Source: Puccinia triticina | Taxonomy: Eukaryota; Basidiomycota; Pucciniomycetes; Pucciniales; Pucciniaceae | Direction: 5' to 3' | DNA: 64,000 nt | Assembly (NCBI RefSeq): GCF_026914185.1 | Contig: NC_070567.1 | Span: 4,056,001-4,120,000 of the forward strand | Part shown: positions 1-10,211 of the stretch, in pieces | How the letters are laid out: every line of letters begins with the position of its first letter | Numbering within the stretch: the stretch's first letter is position 1 | Program-made: the position numbers and the translations under genes | The notes under the pieces: generated by a model | Databases searched by the model: none | What the model saw: the letters and a program-made list of their open reading frames with translations, nothing else | Told to the model about the DNA's origin: nothing

Positions 1-165
1 AGTAACCAGCAAAACCAAGAAATGATTGCATTTCTTTCCTACTACTAGGCACAGGCTTTTGGAGGACAGCAGCTACTTTATTCTGATCTATCCCTATGGC
101 TATGCCAGAGACAAGATGGCCCAGAGCTTTGATATGATCAAATCCAAAGTTACACTTCTTCAAGG
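1..165 (-). pseudogene. Gypsy-E reverse transcriptase, downstream segment
   Basis: On the minus strand this edge segment reads in one frame as the part of a Ty3/gypsy polyprotein just after the RT catalytic core; it contains the conserved FLGFAGYY-like stretch that joins RT to RNase H. It is the direct continuation of the long gypsy-E frame that breaks off at 13549. Removing copia-1 and one copy of the CAAGG duplication joins the two pieces without a frame change (…KISL then KKCNF…). The rest of RT, RNase H and integrase must lie to the left of the window. The piece is unexpressed as such because the reading frame is cut. Confidence 0.85.
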
Positions 166-454
166 TATTGAGGCATAGGCCGGGCATCCTCTCATGCGCC
201 GTGCTGCGGAGTTAGACCGACTGAGTTCGAACCTAGTTGATGAGACTGTGAAACCTAATTGTAGACTTAGTATTTCAACCGTTACTCCCATCAGTTGTTT
301 TCCTTTATCTTCATTATTGTTTCCAACATCAATCAACTCACTCAAACATCTCTCACTCGGTCTTAGGTGTGCCTCCACCTCTCTGAGCTTTTCATCAGCG
401 TGTTTGTGTTACTCACAGCCTCTGCGCTGCTTCAGTCCTGCTTGTCTTCCATTA
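166..454 (+). repeat. Copia-1 5' LTR (289 bp)
   Basis: Begins TATTGAGGCATAGG after the CAAGG duplication and ends CTTCCATTA directly before the primer-binding site. It matches the 3' LTR apart from a few substitutions and lacks one 69-bp unit that the 3' LTR has twice. Confidence 0.93.
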
Positions 455-468
455 GGTTATGAGCCTGC
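455..468 (+). promoter_or_regulatory. Copia-1 primer-binding site, initiator-Met half-tRNA type
   Basis: Directly after the LTR lies GGTTATGAGCCTGC. The first 11 nt are complementary to the anticodon-arm region of eukaryotic initiator tRNA-Met (GGCTCATAACC), not to a tRNA 3' end. Drosophila copia and yeast Ty5 are known to prime from such a half-tRNA fragment. The match continues with one base gap. Confidence 0.7.
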
Positions 469-504
469 ACTCCATTTAGCTCTCGCCAAATCATCACGCT
501 CAGT

Positions 505-2507
505 ATGTCTGACAACAAATTGTTTCCGGTTCTCACCGACACCAACTGGGACGCCTGGAAGATCAAAATTCGAGGCTACTGCATGCAGCACAAACTCGCA
601 AAATACCTCGAGGGTTGCACCGCACCAACGGATGCGGCTCTTCTTGTAGAACACCTCGACAAAGAGGAGCAAGTAGCTGGGATCCTCCATCAATCGATCG
701 GTCAAACAAATCATCAACGCTTCGTCACCAATGCAAACATGAAGAAACCCAACCTCATCTGGGCTCTACTTGTCGGTTACTACGAATCTCATTCTGCTCA
801 GAATCAGTCAGTTGTCTACATTGACTTCTGCACTTTTCCTTATCGCAATTCTATCGCCACCTTCATCGATGATCTCAACAAAAAATTGAATTGTGTAGCT
901 TCAGTCGGTTTAGTAATTGGAACGCCAAAGGAGAAGATTGACCTCAAAGAATCTCTTCTGGCTGAAATCATCGTCAACAAGCTTCCGGATGACTTCAAGC
1001 ATCTCAAGGCAAGCCTCTTCAAACAAAGACCAATCACAATCGAACTGATCAAAGCAGAACTCGAAAACAAGCGAACAGGTTCCTTGTCAGCCTCTCATCA
1101 AACCACCTTGGTCGGCGCCCCTCCAAGGATCAAGCAGGAGTCCGCGCTCGCAGCCACGACTCCTCCGTTTTGTGCTCCCGGGACACACAACCCGGATACC
1201 AAACACTCGGCTGCCGATTGCCGATCTCTCAGGAAGAAAAAGAAGCCGACTGCCAAGGCGGCGACCACCATCCAACCTGCAAGTGACAACGACGACGATC
1301 ACGACGCTTCTTCCATCAGCACAACAAGCAGTGGTCTGCTTTGCATCCGCAAAGCGATTTTGGCTGTCAAGTCGGAGGACACTTGCTTTCTCGACAGTGG
1401 CGCAAGCCATCATATGTTTAGCGACATAAATCGTTTCACGGATTATCGGAAGCGTTCCACTCAAATCGCTCTTGCTGATGGTAATCACCTCGAGTCCATC
1501 GGTGAAGGTTTCGTTCGGGTCGTTGCAAACAACGGCACCGAGCTCAAACTCAAAGCTCTTCACGTTCCTGGTCTAGCTGGAACGCTCATCAGCTTTGGCA
1601 GGCTATTCGAGCGGGGGTGCGATGTGGTACGAACGAGTGCAACCACCTTTGATCTTGTTCGCAAAAATTCTGTGGTTCTATCTACGGCGGTCATTGGAGG
1701 AGTGTGCAACATCAAATTCGCTCCGGGCTCCCAAGGTCAGTCTTCAATCACCACCGCTAAAGTTGCAACCTCGTCTGACATTGACACACTCCACAGGTCA
1801 GCCGGACACCCAAACATCAAGGCTTCAAAAAAGATGTTTCCCGGGTTGTCAACGTCGAAAATCAACTGCGAGGCCTGTTCGCTCTCCAAATCTCACAGGC
1901 TTCCATTCCCAGGTTCTCTTCCAGAAGCGACTCGCCTGCTAGAGTACGTCTACATGGACCTCAGCGGACGAATCAACCCCCGGTCATTTGGGGGCAAAGA
2001 ATATTACCTTAAAATTACGGATTACTTTACCCGATATCGCCATGTCTACCTATTGTCAAAGAAGTCTGAAACATTTTCTTTTTTCTTGCAATATTATCAT
2101 GAGGTTACAAATCATCATTCGTGCAACATCAAGACAGTAATCTTTGATGGGGGCGGCGAGTTCAATTCAAATGAATTTCTTGACTTTCTCAAAAGCAAAG
2201 GAGTCACTGTTCAAGTCACAGCTCCTTACACCCCTCAACAAAACTCGGTTGCTGAACGCGGCAATCAATCTACATCGGAGAAAGCAAGGTGCATGCTCAA
2301 ACAAGCCAAACTTCCTTCCGAATATTGGGCTGAAGCGGTATCAACAGCCGTTCTTCTCGAAAACATCACACTGATGCGCAAACTCAAGTGGGACACTCCT
2401 CACAACCAATGGTTTGGTTCTCCCTTCAATCTCACACGTCTCAAGCCTTTTGGGTGCCTCGCGTACGTCAACATCCCAAAGCAACTTCGTGATGGGAAAT
2501 TTGGCGA
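505..2507 (+). pseudogene. Copia-1 Gag-protease-integrase (5' part of polyprotein)
   Basis: One open frame from the ATG at 505 to the element A insertion point. Order seen: Gag with a WDAWKIKIRGY-type N-terminus; a CCHC-like segment with unusual spacing (C-x4-H-x5-H-x4-C near residues 225-245); aspartic protease with FLDSGASHH (near residue 298); the integrase zinc-binding region (LHRSAGHPN ... CEACSLSK); and the integrase core with acidic residues in MDLSG, IFDGGGEF and VAERGN. The last codons before 2508 read ...DGKFGD. The same frame resumes after element A as D-TAKKGILTGY, so the insertion is precise. The last ~20 nt of the extended frame (to 2529) belong to element A's LTR. Confidence 0.9.
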
Positions 2508-2995
2508 TATGGACTCCTGTCGGGTCTGAGCCGTGGCAGTTGGTTGAGGGGAAGGTGCTGAGTGCTGCCCTCGTCGGTGATCCTGCGAGAAAGTATTGGG
2601 AAAATCGAATAAAATGATAGCGGTTGGGGGGGAGGGATTTGTTGAGAGGGGACGAGGGGGTTGGAATACCCTTGGCGGTTTTGGTGGGGTAGAAAAGCTT
2701 GGATAAAGATAGAAGGAAGCCGGCGCGGTCGTCGGGATTATTGGGAAGTGATCAGATGAAGGGAAACTCAGAATACTCAGGTACTCAAAACTCTCGAAGT
2801 ATGCGGGGAAGGATCGACACGATCCGGGATCAATAAACTTCAGAACTCAAAGATTGATGATATTCCTCGTGGTTCGGAGGTGGATACCATGCGGATCCTT
2901 CCTCCAAGTTCGGCTGAACTTGGATTCAGACCCGCGACATGCCGCGCGACGAGCCCTCGTGCCCGCCGCGCCCGTACAACTAGAATGAGAAGAGG

Positions 2996-3027
<32 letters not shown>

Positions 3028-3391
3028 AGAAAAGATCTACCAAAGAGAAACAACCTCCACAAAAAAACCAAAAGGAGCAAACAAATAACTAACCCTCCGC
3101 CAACTCATCCTCTCCAACGCGCGCGAAGAAGAAACAAAAGGAACAGAAAAGAAAGACATGAGTAAAAGAAATGTAAAGAGTGGAAACTGAAACAAAACCA
3201 AACAAGACAAAAGAAAAAAGAAGAAGAAGAAGAAAATGGAAAAAGAGAGGGAGGGGGGGGAAGAATGATAACAGCTGCTTGAAAGGTCTTGAGGGGGTCA
3301 CGTGCGCCGCGCCGTCGGATTTAAAGCGCCTTGATGATCCTCCGGCCCTTTTTCTGGTGTCTTGACCCGAAGTACGCGCCTGAACACCACA
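2508..3391 (-). repeat. Element A 3' LTR (884 bp)
   Basis: Nearly identical to 10212-11090. It differs in homopolymer and AAG-repeat lengths and a few substitutions. It contains a long A run on the plus strand (from ~2997; T run in element orientation). Open frames across this LTR on either strand are low-complexity and not considered genes. Confidence 0.93.
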
Positions 3392-3407
3392 TCCCCATCC
3401 CATTTGC
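3392..3407 (-). promoter_or_regulatory. Element A polypurine tract
   Basis: In element orientation GCAAATGGGATGGGGA lies directly before the 3' LTR start TGTGGTG, the expected place for the plus-strand primer. Element B has the closely similar GCAAATGGTGGGTGGA at the same position. Confidence 0.75.
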
Positions 3408-3449
3408 AGTCTGTCCCTAGACTGCGCATCGCCTCGCTGAAACCTGCCG

Positions 3450-3553
3450 CTGGACCAAAAAGAGAAAACCAAGGAATGGCTCACAGAGTGGCATGTAATG
3501 CTTTCGACGTGTGCAGAAGGACCCTCGAGATGCATACACATGGGAGGACTTAC
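3450..3553 (-). repeat. Intron-like cassette A5 (3' terminal copy)
   Basis: Minus-strand GTAAGT at 3553-3548, body with CATTACATGCCACTCTGTGAGCC, then a pyrimidine-rich stretch ending TCCAG at 3450. The stop codon of pol (TAA) is formed by the A-A of GTAAGT itself (...AAG TAA GTC). The cassette sits between pol and the polypurine tract, as in element B (55473-55597). Confidence 0.75.
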
Positions 3554-6500
3554 TTTCGTCCTTCCATGTCCTCACGAGAGAAGTATCTCTTGACTTGATC
3601 CGCCGCGAACCGCCTCTTGAGTTTGGTGCCATCCAACTCAGCCAGGACATAGGAGCCTCCTTCGACTTGGCGAACGACGCGGTAGGGCCCGTTCCATTTG
3701 TTCGCGAATAACTGGCCCCACTGCGTCTCCAAAGATCGGTTATACGCCATGACCATCTCTCCCTCCTCAAGCGGGTTGCGAAGTCGATCGGCATGTTTAT
3801 CTTCCCAATACCGGACGGAACCATCCCTTGCCTCCATCATTTTTTGGTAAGCGACCCCCCGAGTCTCTTCGCTGCGTTCTAACTGCAGCGACCTTGCCGC
3901 CAGCAGGTCCGTGGTTGTGCGTACCGAATCCCAGTCGACTCCCAGGTACGATTCCATCTCAAGATCGATTGGAAGCACCGCCCGTTGCCCGAAAACCAGT
4001 TCATAGGGAGAATAACCTGTGGTGCGCTTGGTGGAGATTCGGTCGGCGAAGAGCACCAAGGGTAGGAACTTACGGCAGTTCTTTCCACTCTCCCCCGCCA
4101 GTTTTACCAAAGCCGCTTTCAAAGGAGCATGGCCCCTTTTCGACCATGCCCTGCCCTTCCGGATAATAGGGAGTTGACACCCGATGTTGGCCAGGAAGAC
4201 CACGCAACATCTCCGCCAATGCGCCTCCGAATTCGGAACCCCCATCGGTCGAGTAAGATTGGGCCGGCCCGTACCGCATTGTCCAATGTTCCTGAAGAAA
4301 GGCGGCTACCGCCTCTGAAGTGAGATTGTTCAGGATTTTTGCTTCTACCCACCCAGAGAAATCGTCACGAGCCACAATGAGATACTTAGCTCCGCTAGCT
4401 TTCAGATGCACGGCGTCCATAGCTACCCGTCCGAAAACCGTCGATTCACCGGTTGGGTACCGCTGTTCCAAAGGCCTCCGCAGACTGCGCCGCTGACAGG
4501 CGTCGCAACTCTGGCACCACCGTAATACGGCCTGCTTCAACGATGGCCACCAAAACCGATCAGCTACCCTCCTATACGTTTCCGTCACCCCGCGGTGGCC
4601 CAAGTCTTCATGCAGCTGCCGCAGAACCTCCTCCTGTTTCGATGGAATGGTGATGACAATCCGGGGCAGTGGGCTGCCCCTCTTCATAAGCCGTCTGCTT
4701 TGCACAAAGAAATCCGCCGACCTCCGCTTCAACGCACGAAACTCGACACCGTCCATTCCTTCGGGCTTGAGCAGAGTAGTGAGGAAGAGCTCCATTTGCC
4801 GCCAATAACCCTCCTGATAACCAGTGTACTCCTTCTCCATCACAGCGAAAGCGCGCGCTGGTCGAATCCACGGAGCCTCCTCGTCGAAATCGGATGAGTG
4901 GTCCTCCTCATCGTCACTTGATGGGCGCCGCGACAACCCGTCCGGCATGGTGAAAGATTTTCCCGGGCAATGCCTAATATCAAAAGAGAAGAGCTGTATG
5001 AAGGAGACCCACCGTGTCATTGGGGCGTTTGGTAGGCTTGGAGTATTGATCATTTGGATTAGCAACTGTGCATCGACCAGCAACTCAAAATGTTGTCCCC
5101 ATAGCACGGTCTGGAGCTTCTTAAGAATCCGCGCCACCCCACAAAGCTCGAGCTTGGCTTGAGAATAACGCGACTTGACCTCCGAGAACAACAAAGACTC
5201 GTAAAGAGCGGGGCGGTCCAGCCCATTCGAATCCTCCTGAGTGAGAACGGCGCCGTCGGCATGAAAACTCGAATCAACAGCCAGCTTGAGCTTGCCGGCG
5301 TCCGGACCGTAATCAATCTTCACCAGGACTATGTCCTCCCCGACCAGTTTCTTAAGTTCTTGAAAGGCCCGCTCGCACTCCTCTGTCCAGACCCACTCTG
5401 AGTCCTTGCGAGTAAGCCGACGGAGAGGTAGACAGATCCGAGAAAGAGAGGGTATAAAAATCCTGACATAGACCACGACTCCCAAAAAACCGCGCACTTT
5501 GGTGGCGTTAACCGGCGTCGGCCAAGAGGTGATCTTGTTTACTTTGCTGGCGGCCATTTTCCTGCCTTCCTGGCAAACCACATGGCCTACTATCTCCAGC
5601 GCTGGAACACAGGCCGCGAGTTTCGTGGCCGACACCGTCAACCCTGATTCCTCGATCCGGAATAAGACTCTCTCCAGAACTTCGGCATATTCCCATATAA
5701 ACCTGCAAATACCAGCATGCCAAGGGAGTGGCTCTCCGTCGTAGTCCGATTTCGGCCCCTTTATGCCACCGTCATCGATGAAGATCCCGACGTGTTCCGG
5801 AATTTTGTCTTGTAGTATCCAGACCATCTGGGCCTGATAAACGGCCACCGAATTTGTGGCACCTTGCGGGAGACGGGTTAACTGAAATCGCCCAAGCGGC
5901 GTAACAAAGGTCGTTAGAGGCCGGGAGACGGGATCCAAGGCGCGCTTGTTGTAGCCGCCCATGATATCTCCCAACCCATAACACGCGCGCCCCAAAAACG
6001 ACTCCACGAACTCTTCATTTGCTGGCGGCGTGCCCGCGTCTTGAATTGTCACCCTGTTGAGTGCTTGAAGATCGTGAACAATTCTAAGCTTCCCGTTCCC
6101 TTTGAGCACACAAAAAACGGGGCTCGAGTGGCTAGAGGTGGATTGCTCGTATAGGCCATTTCGAATTCGTTCCCGGATGATGCCCACGTATTCCTCCATC
6201 TTAGCCGCAGGGATAGGGATCTTCCGTTGTTGCCAAGGCTTGTGTTCAACCACCGGGATAATATACGGCATCCCGTAGTCGTTCTTCAGCAGGCCTCGCT
6301 CCTCTTCCGTGAACGCAATAGAAAGGTTTCGTTCCGCTAACACATTCTTGATTAGGGCCAGCTCATCGGGATACAGCCACCCCTCGGGTCCAAAGTTAAC
6401 CACCGAGAGACGCTCTTCGGTCACTCTTCCTTTGGGCACGAAAGGACCAGCCAAGGCGCGAGACAAACCCTGATATGGGTCTCGCGAGAGCGGCGGTCGG

Positions 6501-6702
6501 CAGAGAGGGGGGTTCAGCTCCTGTGGCATGGGCAAATTCATTGGCTTGACTTTCTTGGCGACCGGTTTATACTTGGCTGCCATAGCCAAGTATTCGCCTT
6601 CTCGCCAGACTCTCGCTAGCACCGCCTGCGCGCCGCACCTCAGTCCCGCTTCCACCAAGAGACTCGTCCGATGCTCCGACCAATCCTCAAACGCCACTTT
6701 AT

Positions 6703-6814
6703 CTGCGAGGGAAAATCCAGACAAAGCTTCTTCGCTCACGTATGTGGCACTAGGCAGGGTTTTCGACGTTTTTGGAGCATCACGCCTCGGAGGTGCATCA
6801 TGGTCGGAACTTAC
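6703..6814 (-). repeat. Intron-like cassette A4 (pol spacer)
   Basis: GTAAGT at 6814-6809, then the shared body with GCACCTCCGAGGCGTGATGC-like sequence and a ...CGTGAGC core, then TCTGGATTTTCCCTCGCAG ending at 6703. 112 nt. The corresponding cassette in element C (60813-60924) has the same length and is followed by the homologous peptide (KVAFEDWSEHRT versus KSAFEDFAEHRT). Confidence 0.75.
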
Positions 6815-6886
6815 TTTCACGCCATGAGCTCTCCACAAAGGCCCAAACACCAAGCTCCCCTCTTCGCAATCCACATGATGTCCGCA

Positions 6887-7318
6887 TAGTTTTAGCTCGT
6901 CTCGGAGCTTCGCGCCGTCGGAGATTCCAAGTCCTAGTAGAAGAGCGCCAATATCCAGAGAGTGGCTCACCAGAGTGGCACGAGATAGGGTTTTTGAAAC
7001 TAAAGCGGCATCACGCCTCGGAGGTGCATATTGGGAGGAACTTACTTTGTTACTCCCAATCCTCCGCGATGGTCCGCATGCCCGAGCATCTAAGTTCTTT
7101 ACAGGAGTTAGTTTAACCTCTTCACAGAGGCCGTCACAAGACGTAAATAGTTTAGCCTCTTCACGGAGGGGGAGTAGTTTATTCTCTTCGCGGAGACTAC
7201 CAAGGTTTGGCTTTTGAGCCTTTTCCTGAGACAAGAAACAAGAGCTTGTGGAGGGTTCCCGAGGTGGGGCTGAGGCCTCCGCGAAATGAAACGAGGATAG
7301 TTTATTCTCTTCTCGGAG
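6887..7318 (-). repeat. Array of ~20-bp CTCCG...TAAACTA motifs in element A
   Basis: Minus-strand copies of CTCCGNRAAGAGNNTAAACTA end at about 7109, 7148, 7175, 7298 and 6887. They encode the repeated peptide LREE(N/A/V)KL in the pol spacer. Elements B and C carry the same DNA motif at comparable places. Confidence 0.7.
6934..7045 (-). repeat. Intron-like cassette A3 (pol spacer)
   Basis: GTAAGT at 7045-7040, shared body ending in CACTCTGGTGAGCCACTCTC, pyrimidine-rich stretch and CTACTAG ending at 6934; 112 nt. The unspliced frame reads through it as KVSSSQYAPPRRD...ATLVSHSL. Confidence 0.75.
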
Positions 7319-7349
7319 ACGCAGAGCAGGATTTCCGTGGTCGAAAGTA

Positions 7350-7450
7350 CTGGGCAACAAATGGGGCGGCAAGGGACGGCTCACAGCGTGGCATGTAATG
7401 CTTTCGACGTGTGTAGATAGCCCAGGAGGTGCACAATGGATGGGACTTAC
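7350..7450 (-). repeat. Intron-like cassette A2 (pol spacer)
   Basis: GTAAGT at 7450-7445, shared body (GTGCACCTCC ... GTCGAAAGCATTACATGCC ... GTGAGCC), then TTTGTTGCCCAG ending at 7350; 101 nt. It lies near the start of pol. Confidence 0.72.
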
Positions 7451-7725
7451 TTCTACTCTCTCCATGTCCCGCGACTTCCCTTTTTCCTCCTCACCCGTAC
7501 CTCTTCTAATGTCCGACTGAGATTGAAAGCTGAAATGGAAATGCAGGAAAATCTTCTTTTTGATATTTTCGATTATCTTGAAATGTTTTTGAGTTTTCTG
7601 TTTACGATGATTTGAAATTGAGTCGAAGAAACTTGAAGGCCGGTAATACTCTGAGAGGAAAGTTGATCCGTCGGCGAGAATGCGAGTATCTAGATTAAGA
7701 CTGCCGAGACCCAAACCAACGTTGT

Positions 7726-9855
7726 TCATAAAAAAGGACGTTCCTCCACAATTTTGTCGAAGAATCGCGCCGAGTGACTCAGCACGCCCTTGCGACCGTG
7801 CCCCGGGAAATCACGCTCCCAGCGTCCCATTCCCGTCGCACACAGAGAAACCTCAATGTTTCTGCCTGTCGCATCCGGAATGATGAGCCTCTCGCCAGTC
7901 TGAGAAGAGAACGCCAGCGTTGCCGCCACATCCATCAAGAAGGGCTGGCCTAAGATCAAAGGACCGTCCATCTTTGTAATCCAAAAATGACAGGTCTTGA
8001 CCAGCGACTTCCCAATTCGGATTTGCACGTCCTCTGCGACGCCCATCAGTTCGCAAGCCTGATTATTAATACCGTAGACCGCTGATGTGAAATTTACTCT
8101 GGGGCTTAGATTAAATTGATTGGCCATCGTGTCGGAGATTAAATTCAGCTGAGAGCCCGAGTCGACTAACGGAGTGGCCGCAGCTTCGTCGTCGCCGATG
8201 AGACATGGAAGATAACCCAGTGGACATGAGTAGAGGTTGGGTTCAAATCCCAAATCCCTGTCGGATACTTCCGCCAACGTTCCGGAGTTCACTTTCAGTT
8301 CGTCATTTCCCACTTCCACTCTTCGTCTTGAAACCCATTTCTTCATGCCTTCTGCTATTGACGGTGAGATGGCCATGAGTTCAGAGACTGTGATGTCAGG
8401 TACCGGCAAGACCGAAATTTTCCGTAACACGCCGTCCACAGCATTAGGATGCTCCCGGGAAACCTCCCTCTCAAAACAAACCTTAGGACCCGTGGTTTTC
8501 TGGGTTGGAGCCCGTTTGGGGCCCGAATCGTTCGGCGTCTCCTGAGTATCGGAATCCTCAGCACCACGCTCGAATAACACTGGCTCCTCATCCATGACAG
8601 ACGCTTCCTCTGGAACCGGGACGACCGACGGACGCCTCACGGGACGCTTAGCTGCACTTGAAGGGGCGAGAGGGGCTTTGTAGGGCTTTGGGTCCTTGTG
8701 CCTCTTTCTTCCCACGGGATCAGCCTCATAGACTCCTGCAAAAGACTGCGAAGAAGTTGCAGGGGGACGCCAAGGCTGGAGAGACCCGCATCCTGCCTTG
8801 AATCCGGGGGTTGGTTCCGTCGCTGCCTGGCCGGTAGATGTTTTGCCTGGTTGAAAAGACGCTACCACGTGTCGTATGGGCCTGCTAGAATCCCAAGGGA
8901 TCATAGCTCCGTTTGGAAGGAAGAAATTCGTCCCTCGGTGCTCCACGAGGTTGGCGTCGATATCCTTTTGCAGCTCAAAACAGCAAGCGGTCCCATGGCC
9001 CTCCCTATGACAATAGAAGCACACCATAGGCCCTCGCGGCCCTTGAGATTTAGACGAAACAGCCGCTAACTTCTGATCCAACTTCTGTTCAAAAGCCTCA
9101 AACATTCTGGTAAGATCGTCCATGGTAGGGACGGGCTTGTCCGCCTGAGGCACGTCCTTGGTCCGCCGATCTGTTCCCATCTTTTTCATCACTTCGTTCG
9201 CTTCTTGGATCGTCGACGATGGTGCTGGCTTGGTGGCTTTTGAATCCTCGAAAATCAAAGCGGTCTGGCGCTGCATTACTCCATTAATCGCCTTCTTGAG
9301 GACCTCAAATTTCGGCAGCTTAAAACGTCTGTTGGCGGTAGTGATCATAGTGTCGTCCTTGAACAGTTGATCTCTTATTCTTTCCTGAACGCCAACCGAG
9401 AATGTCTGGTAGAATTCGTTGCGGATTTCTTCCGCAGATTCGATATGTCCTTTGGCGACCAGATATGACTGTATAGGCTCCCATTCTTTCCGAAGAGCTT
9501 GATAGTCCGCGACCGACGATACGCCACCTCTAGCTAACCAGCCGTCCTTTAATGATTTGATGTCGCTGGTAGTGAACTTCGCTGCATCGACATCCTCCCA
9601 ATACGACAACATAGATGCCTTTAGCTTAGGCCAATCCGGTGGGTCGTAGCCTTCCAAAGTCTCCAGTACATCGAGCAAGCTGTCGTCCACAAAAAAGAAT
9701 AACTGCTCGGCCATGTCCCAACCGGACGCTTTATCCAAGCGTGCGGCAACCTGATATTGACTGAGAAACCGCACGACGTTGGTGCCATCAAACTTCAGAC
9801 TCTTGCCATGCGGCGGCTTGATCTTGACGGATTCGACGACGCTGGGTTCGGCCAT
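7726..9855 (-). CDS. Element A Gag-protease polyprotein (709 aa)
   Basis: Intact frame from ATG at 9855 (MAEPSVVESVKIK). The start is chosen because the homologous element C product starts at the same point (MADEVAGVRRVKIK). The N-terminal half is the helical Gag/capsid-type region (FDGTNVVRFLSQYQ, DVLETLEGYDPP). A CCHC zinc knuckle, CFYCHREGHGTACC, lies near residues 283-296. A retropepsin-like protease near residues 566-650 has the catalytic LVDSGSQLNLIS and a second conserved LILGQPF. The stop overlaps the pol start as ATGA, so pol is probably made by termination-reinitiation. Unlike B and C, this copy has no stop after the zinc knuckle (PGFKAGCGS). Confidence 0.92.
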   Translation of the reverse strand: MAEPSVVESVKIKPPHGKSLKFDGTNVVRFLSQYQVAARLDKASGWDMAEQLFFFVDDSLLDVLETLEGYDPPDWPKLKASMLSYWEDVDAAKFTTSDIKSLKDGWLARGGVSSVADYQALRKEWEPIQSYLVAKGHIESAEEIRNEFYQTFSVGVQERIRDQLFKDDTMITTANRRFKLPKFEVLKKAINGVMQRQTALIFEDSKATKPAPSSTIQEANEVMKKMGTDRRTKDVPQADKPVPTMDDLTRMFEAFEQKLDQKLAAVSSKSQGPRGPMVCFYCHREGHGTACCFELQKDIDANLVEHRGTNFFLPNGAMIPWDSSRPIRHVVASFQPGKTSTGQAATEPTPGFKAGCGSLQPWRPPATSSQSFAGVYEADPVGRKRHKDPKPYKAPLAPSSAAKRPVRRPSVVPVPEEASVMDEEPVLFERGAEDSDTQETPNDSGPKRAPTQKTTGPKVCFEREVSREHPNAVDGVLRKISVLPVPDITVSELMAISPSIAEGMKKWVSRRRVEVGNDELKVNSGTLAEVSDRDLGFEPNLYSCPLGYLPCLIGDDEAAATPLVDSGSQLNLISDTMANQFNLSPRVNFTSAVYGINNQACELMGVAEDVQIRIGKSLVKTCHFWITKMDGPLILGQPFLMDVAATLAFSSQTGERLIIPDATGRNIEVSLCATGMGRWERDFPGHGRKGVLSHSARFFDKIVEERPFL

Positions 9856-9877
9856 GATGCTTCGGTGGATCTTCAGA

Positions 9878-9981
9878 CTGAAAAACGAAAAACGGCGGAT
9901 AGGGTGCGGCTCACAGCGTGGCAGGTAATGCTTTCGACGTATGTAGAGATGCCCGGAGGTGCTACTATGGAGGGGACTTAC
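9878..9981 (-). repeat. Intron-like cassette A1 (leader, just before gag)
   Basis: GTAAGT at 9981-9976, shared body with GTCGAAAGCATTACCTGCCACGC-type core and GTGAGCC, then a strong pyrimidine tract CGTTTTTCGTTTTTCAG ending at 9878, 23 nt before the gag ATG. 104 nt. As a real intron it would remove most of the untranslated leader. Confidence 0.75.
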
Positions 9982-10158
9982 TTTTGTCTCCCCTATGCCC
10001 CGCGGCTGACGTCCTACGACAACAATGAAATAAAATTATTCCGGTCTTGATCCTGAAACGAGGAAACTGGACCGGCTTTTGATGATTCTCGAATCACCCT
10101 GAAAGAAAAGCTCGAAAATATCCAGCCTAAGACCGCCAGTCCGTCTCGAAATCCTGAG

Positions 10159-10209
10159 GCGAGACTGTAAATCTTGAGGTCGCTGGTTCGATCCCGGCTC
10201 GGGGGACCA
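10159..10209 (-). promoter_or_regulatory. Element A primer-binding region, 51 nt complementary to tRNA-Tyr
   Basis: Two bases after the 5' LTR the minus strand begins TGGTCCCCCGAGCCGGGATC and continues. Its complement folds as the 3' part of a tRNA, in order: G26, an anticodon arm with loop CTGTAAA (anticodon GTA, Tyr), variable region AGGTC, T arm GCTGG-TTCGATC-CCGGC, acceptor strand TCGGGGG, discriminator A, CCA. The copy ends at G26. No intron is present after position 37, as expected if it was copied from mature tRNA. It is not a tRNA gene because the 5' half is missing. Confidence 0.85.
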
Positions 10210-10211
10210 AA

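Larger units (their letters stand above)
3550..7729 (-). pseudogene. Element A Pol: spacer, RT, RNase H, integrase (one frameshift)
   Basis: The frame opens at 7729, where its ATG overlaps the gag stop as ATGA. An N-terminal spacer of about 400 residues holds three intron-like cassettes and repeated REE(N/A)KL peptides. Next comes RT with LPQGATNS and the catalytic box FIDDGG (F in place of the usual Y), RNase H with VDSSFHADGA, and integrase with an HHCC zinc finger (HEDLGHRG ... CQSCDACQ) and catalytic core (AMDAVH, STDGGSEF, GQGMVEKG). The frame then shifts by one base at 4139-4142 (an extra base in a T run on the plus strand). The integrase C-terminus continues in the other frame to 3550. 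Element C, which reads GQGMVERGHAPLKAAL here, shows the ancestral frame. Inactive integrase unless the shift is tolerated. Confidence 0.9.

Noticed and set aside
2840..3541. Several small ORFs in the element A LTR and their copies near 10551-11185
   Set aside because: They encode homopolymer tracts from A/T and AAG runs and occur identically in both LTRs.
3089..3824. Overlapping minus-strand ORFs downstream of element A pol
   Set aside because: They are alternative frames of LTR, cassette and the end of pol; the pol frame itself explains the conserved content.
10159..10209. tRNA-Tyr gene (also 51695-51745 and 57844-57894)
   Set aside because: Only positions 26-76 are present, including an encoded CCA, and the block sits two bases after an LTR in all three cases; it is a primer-binding region, not a gene.
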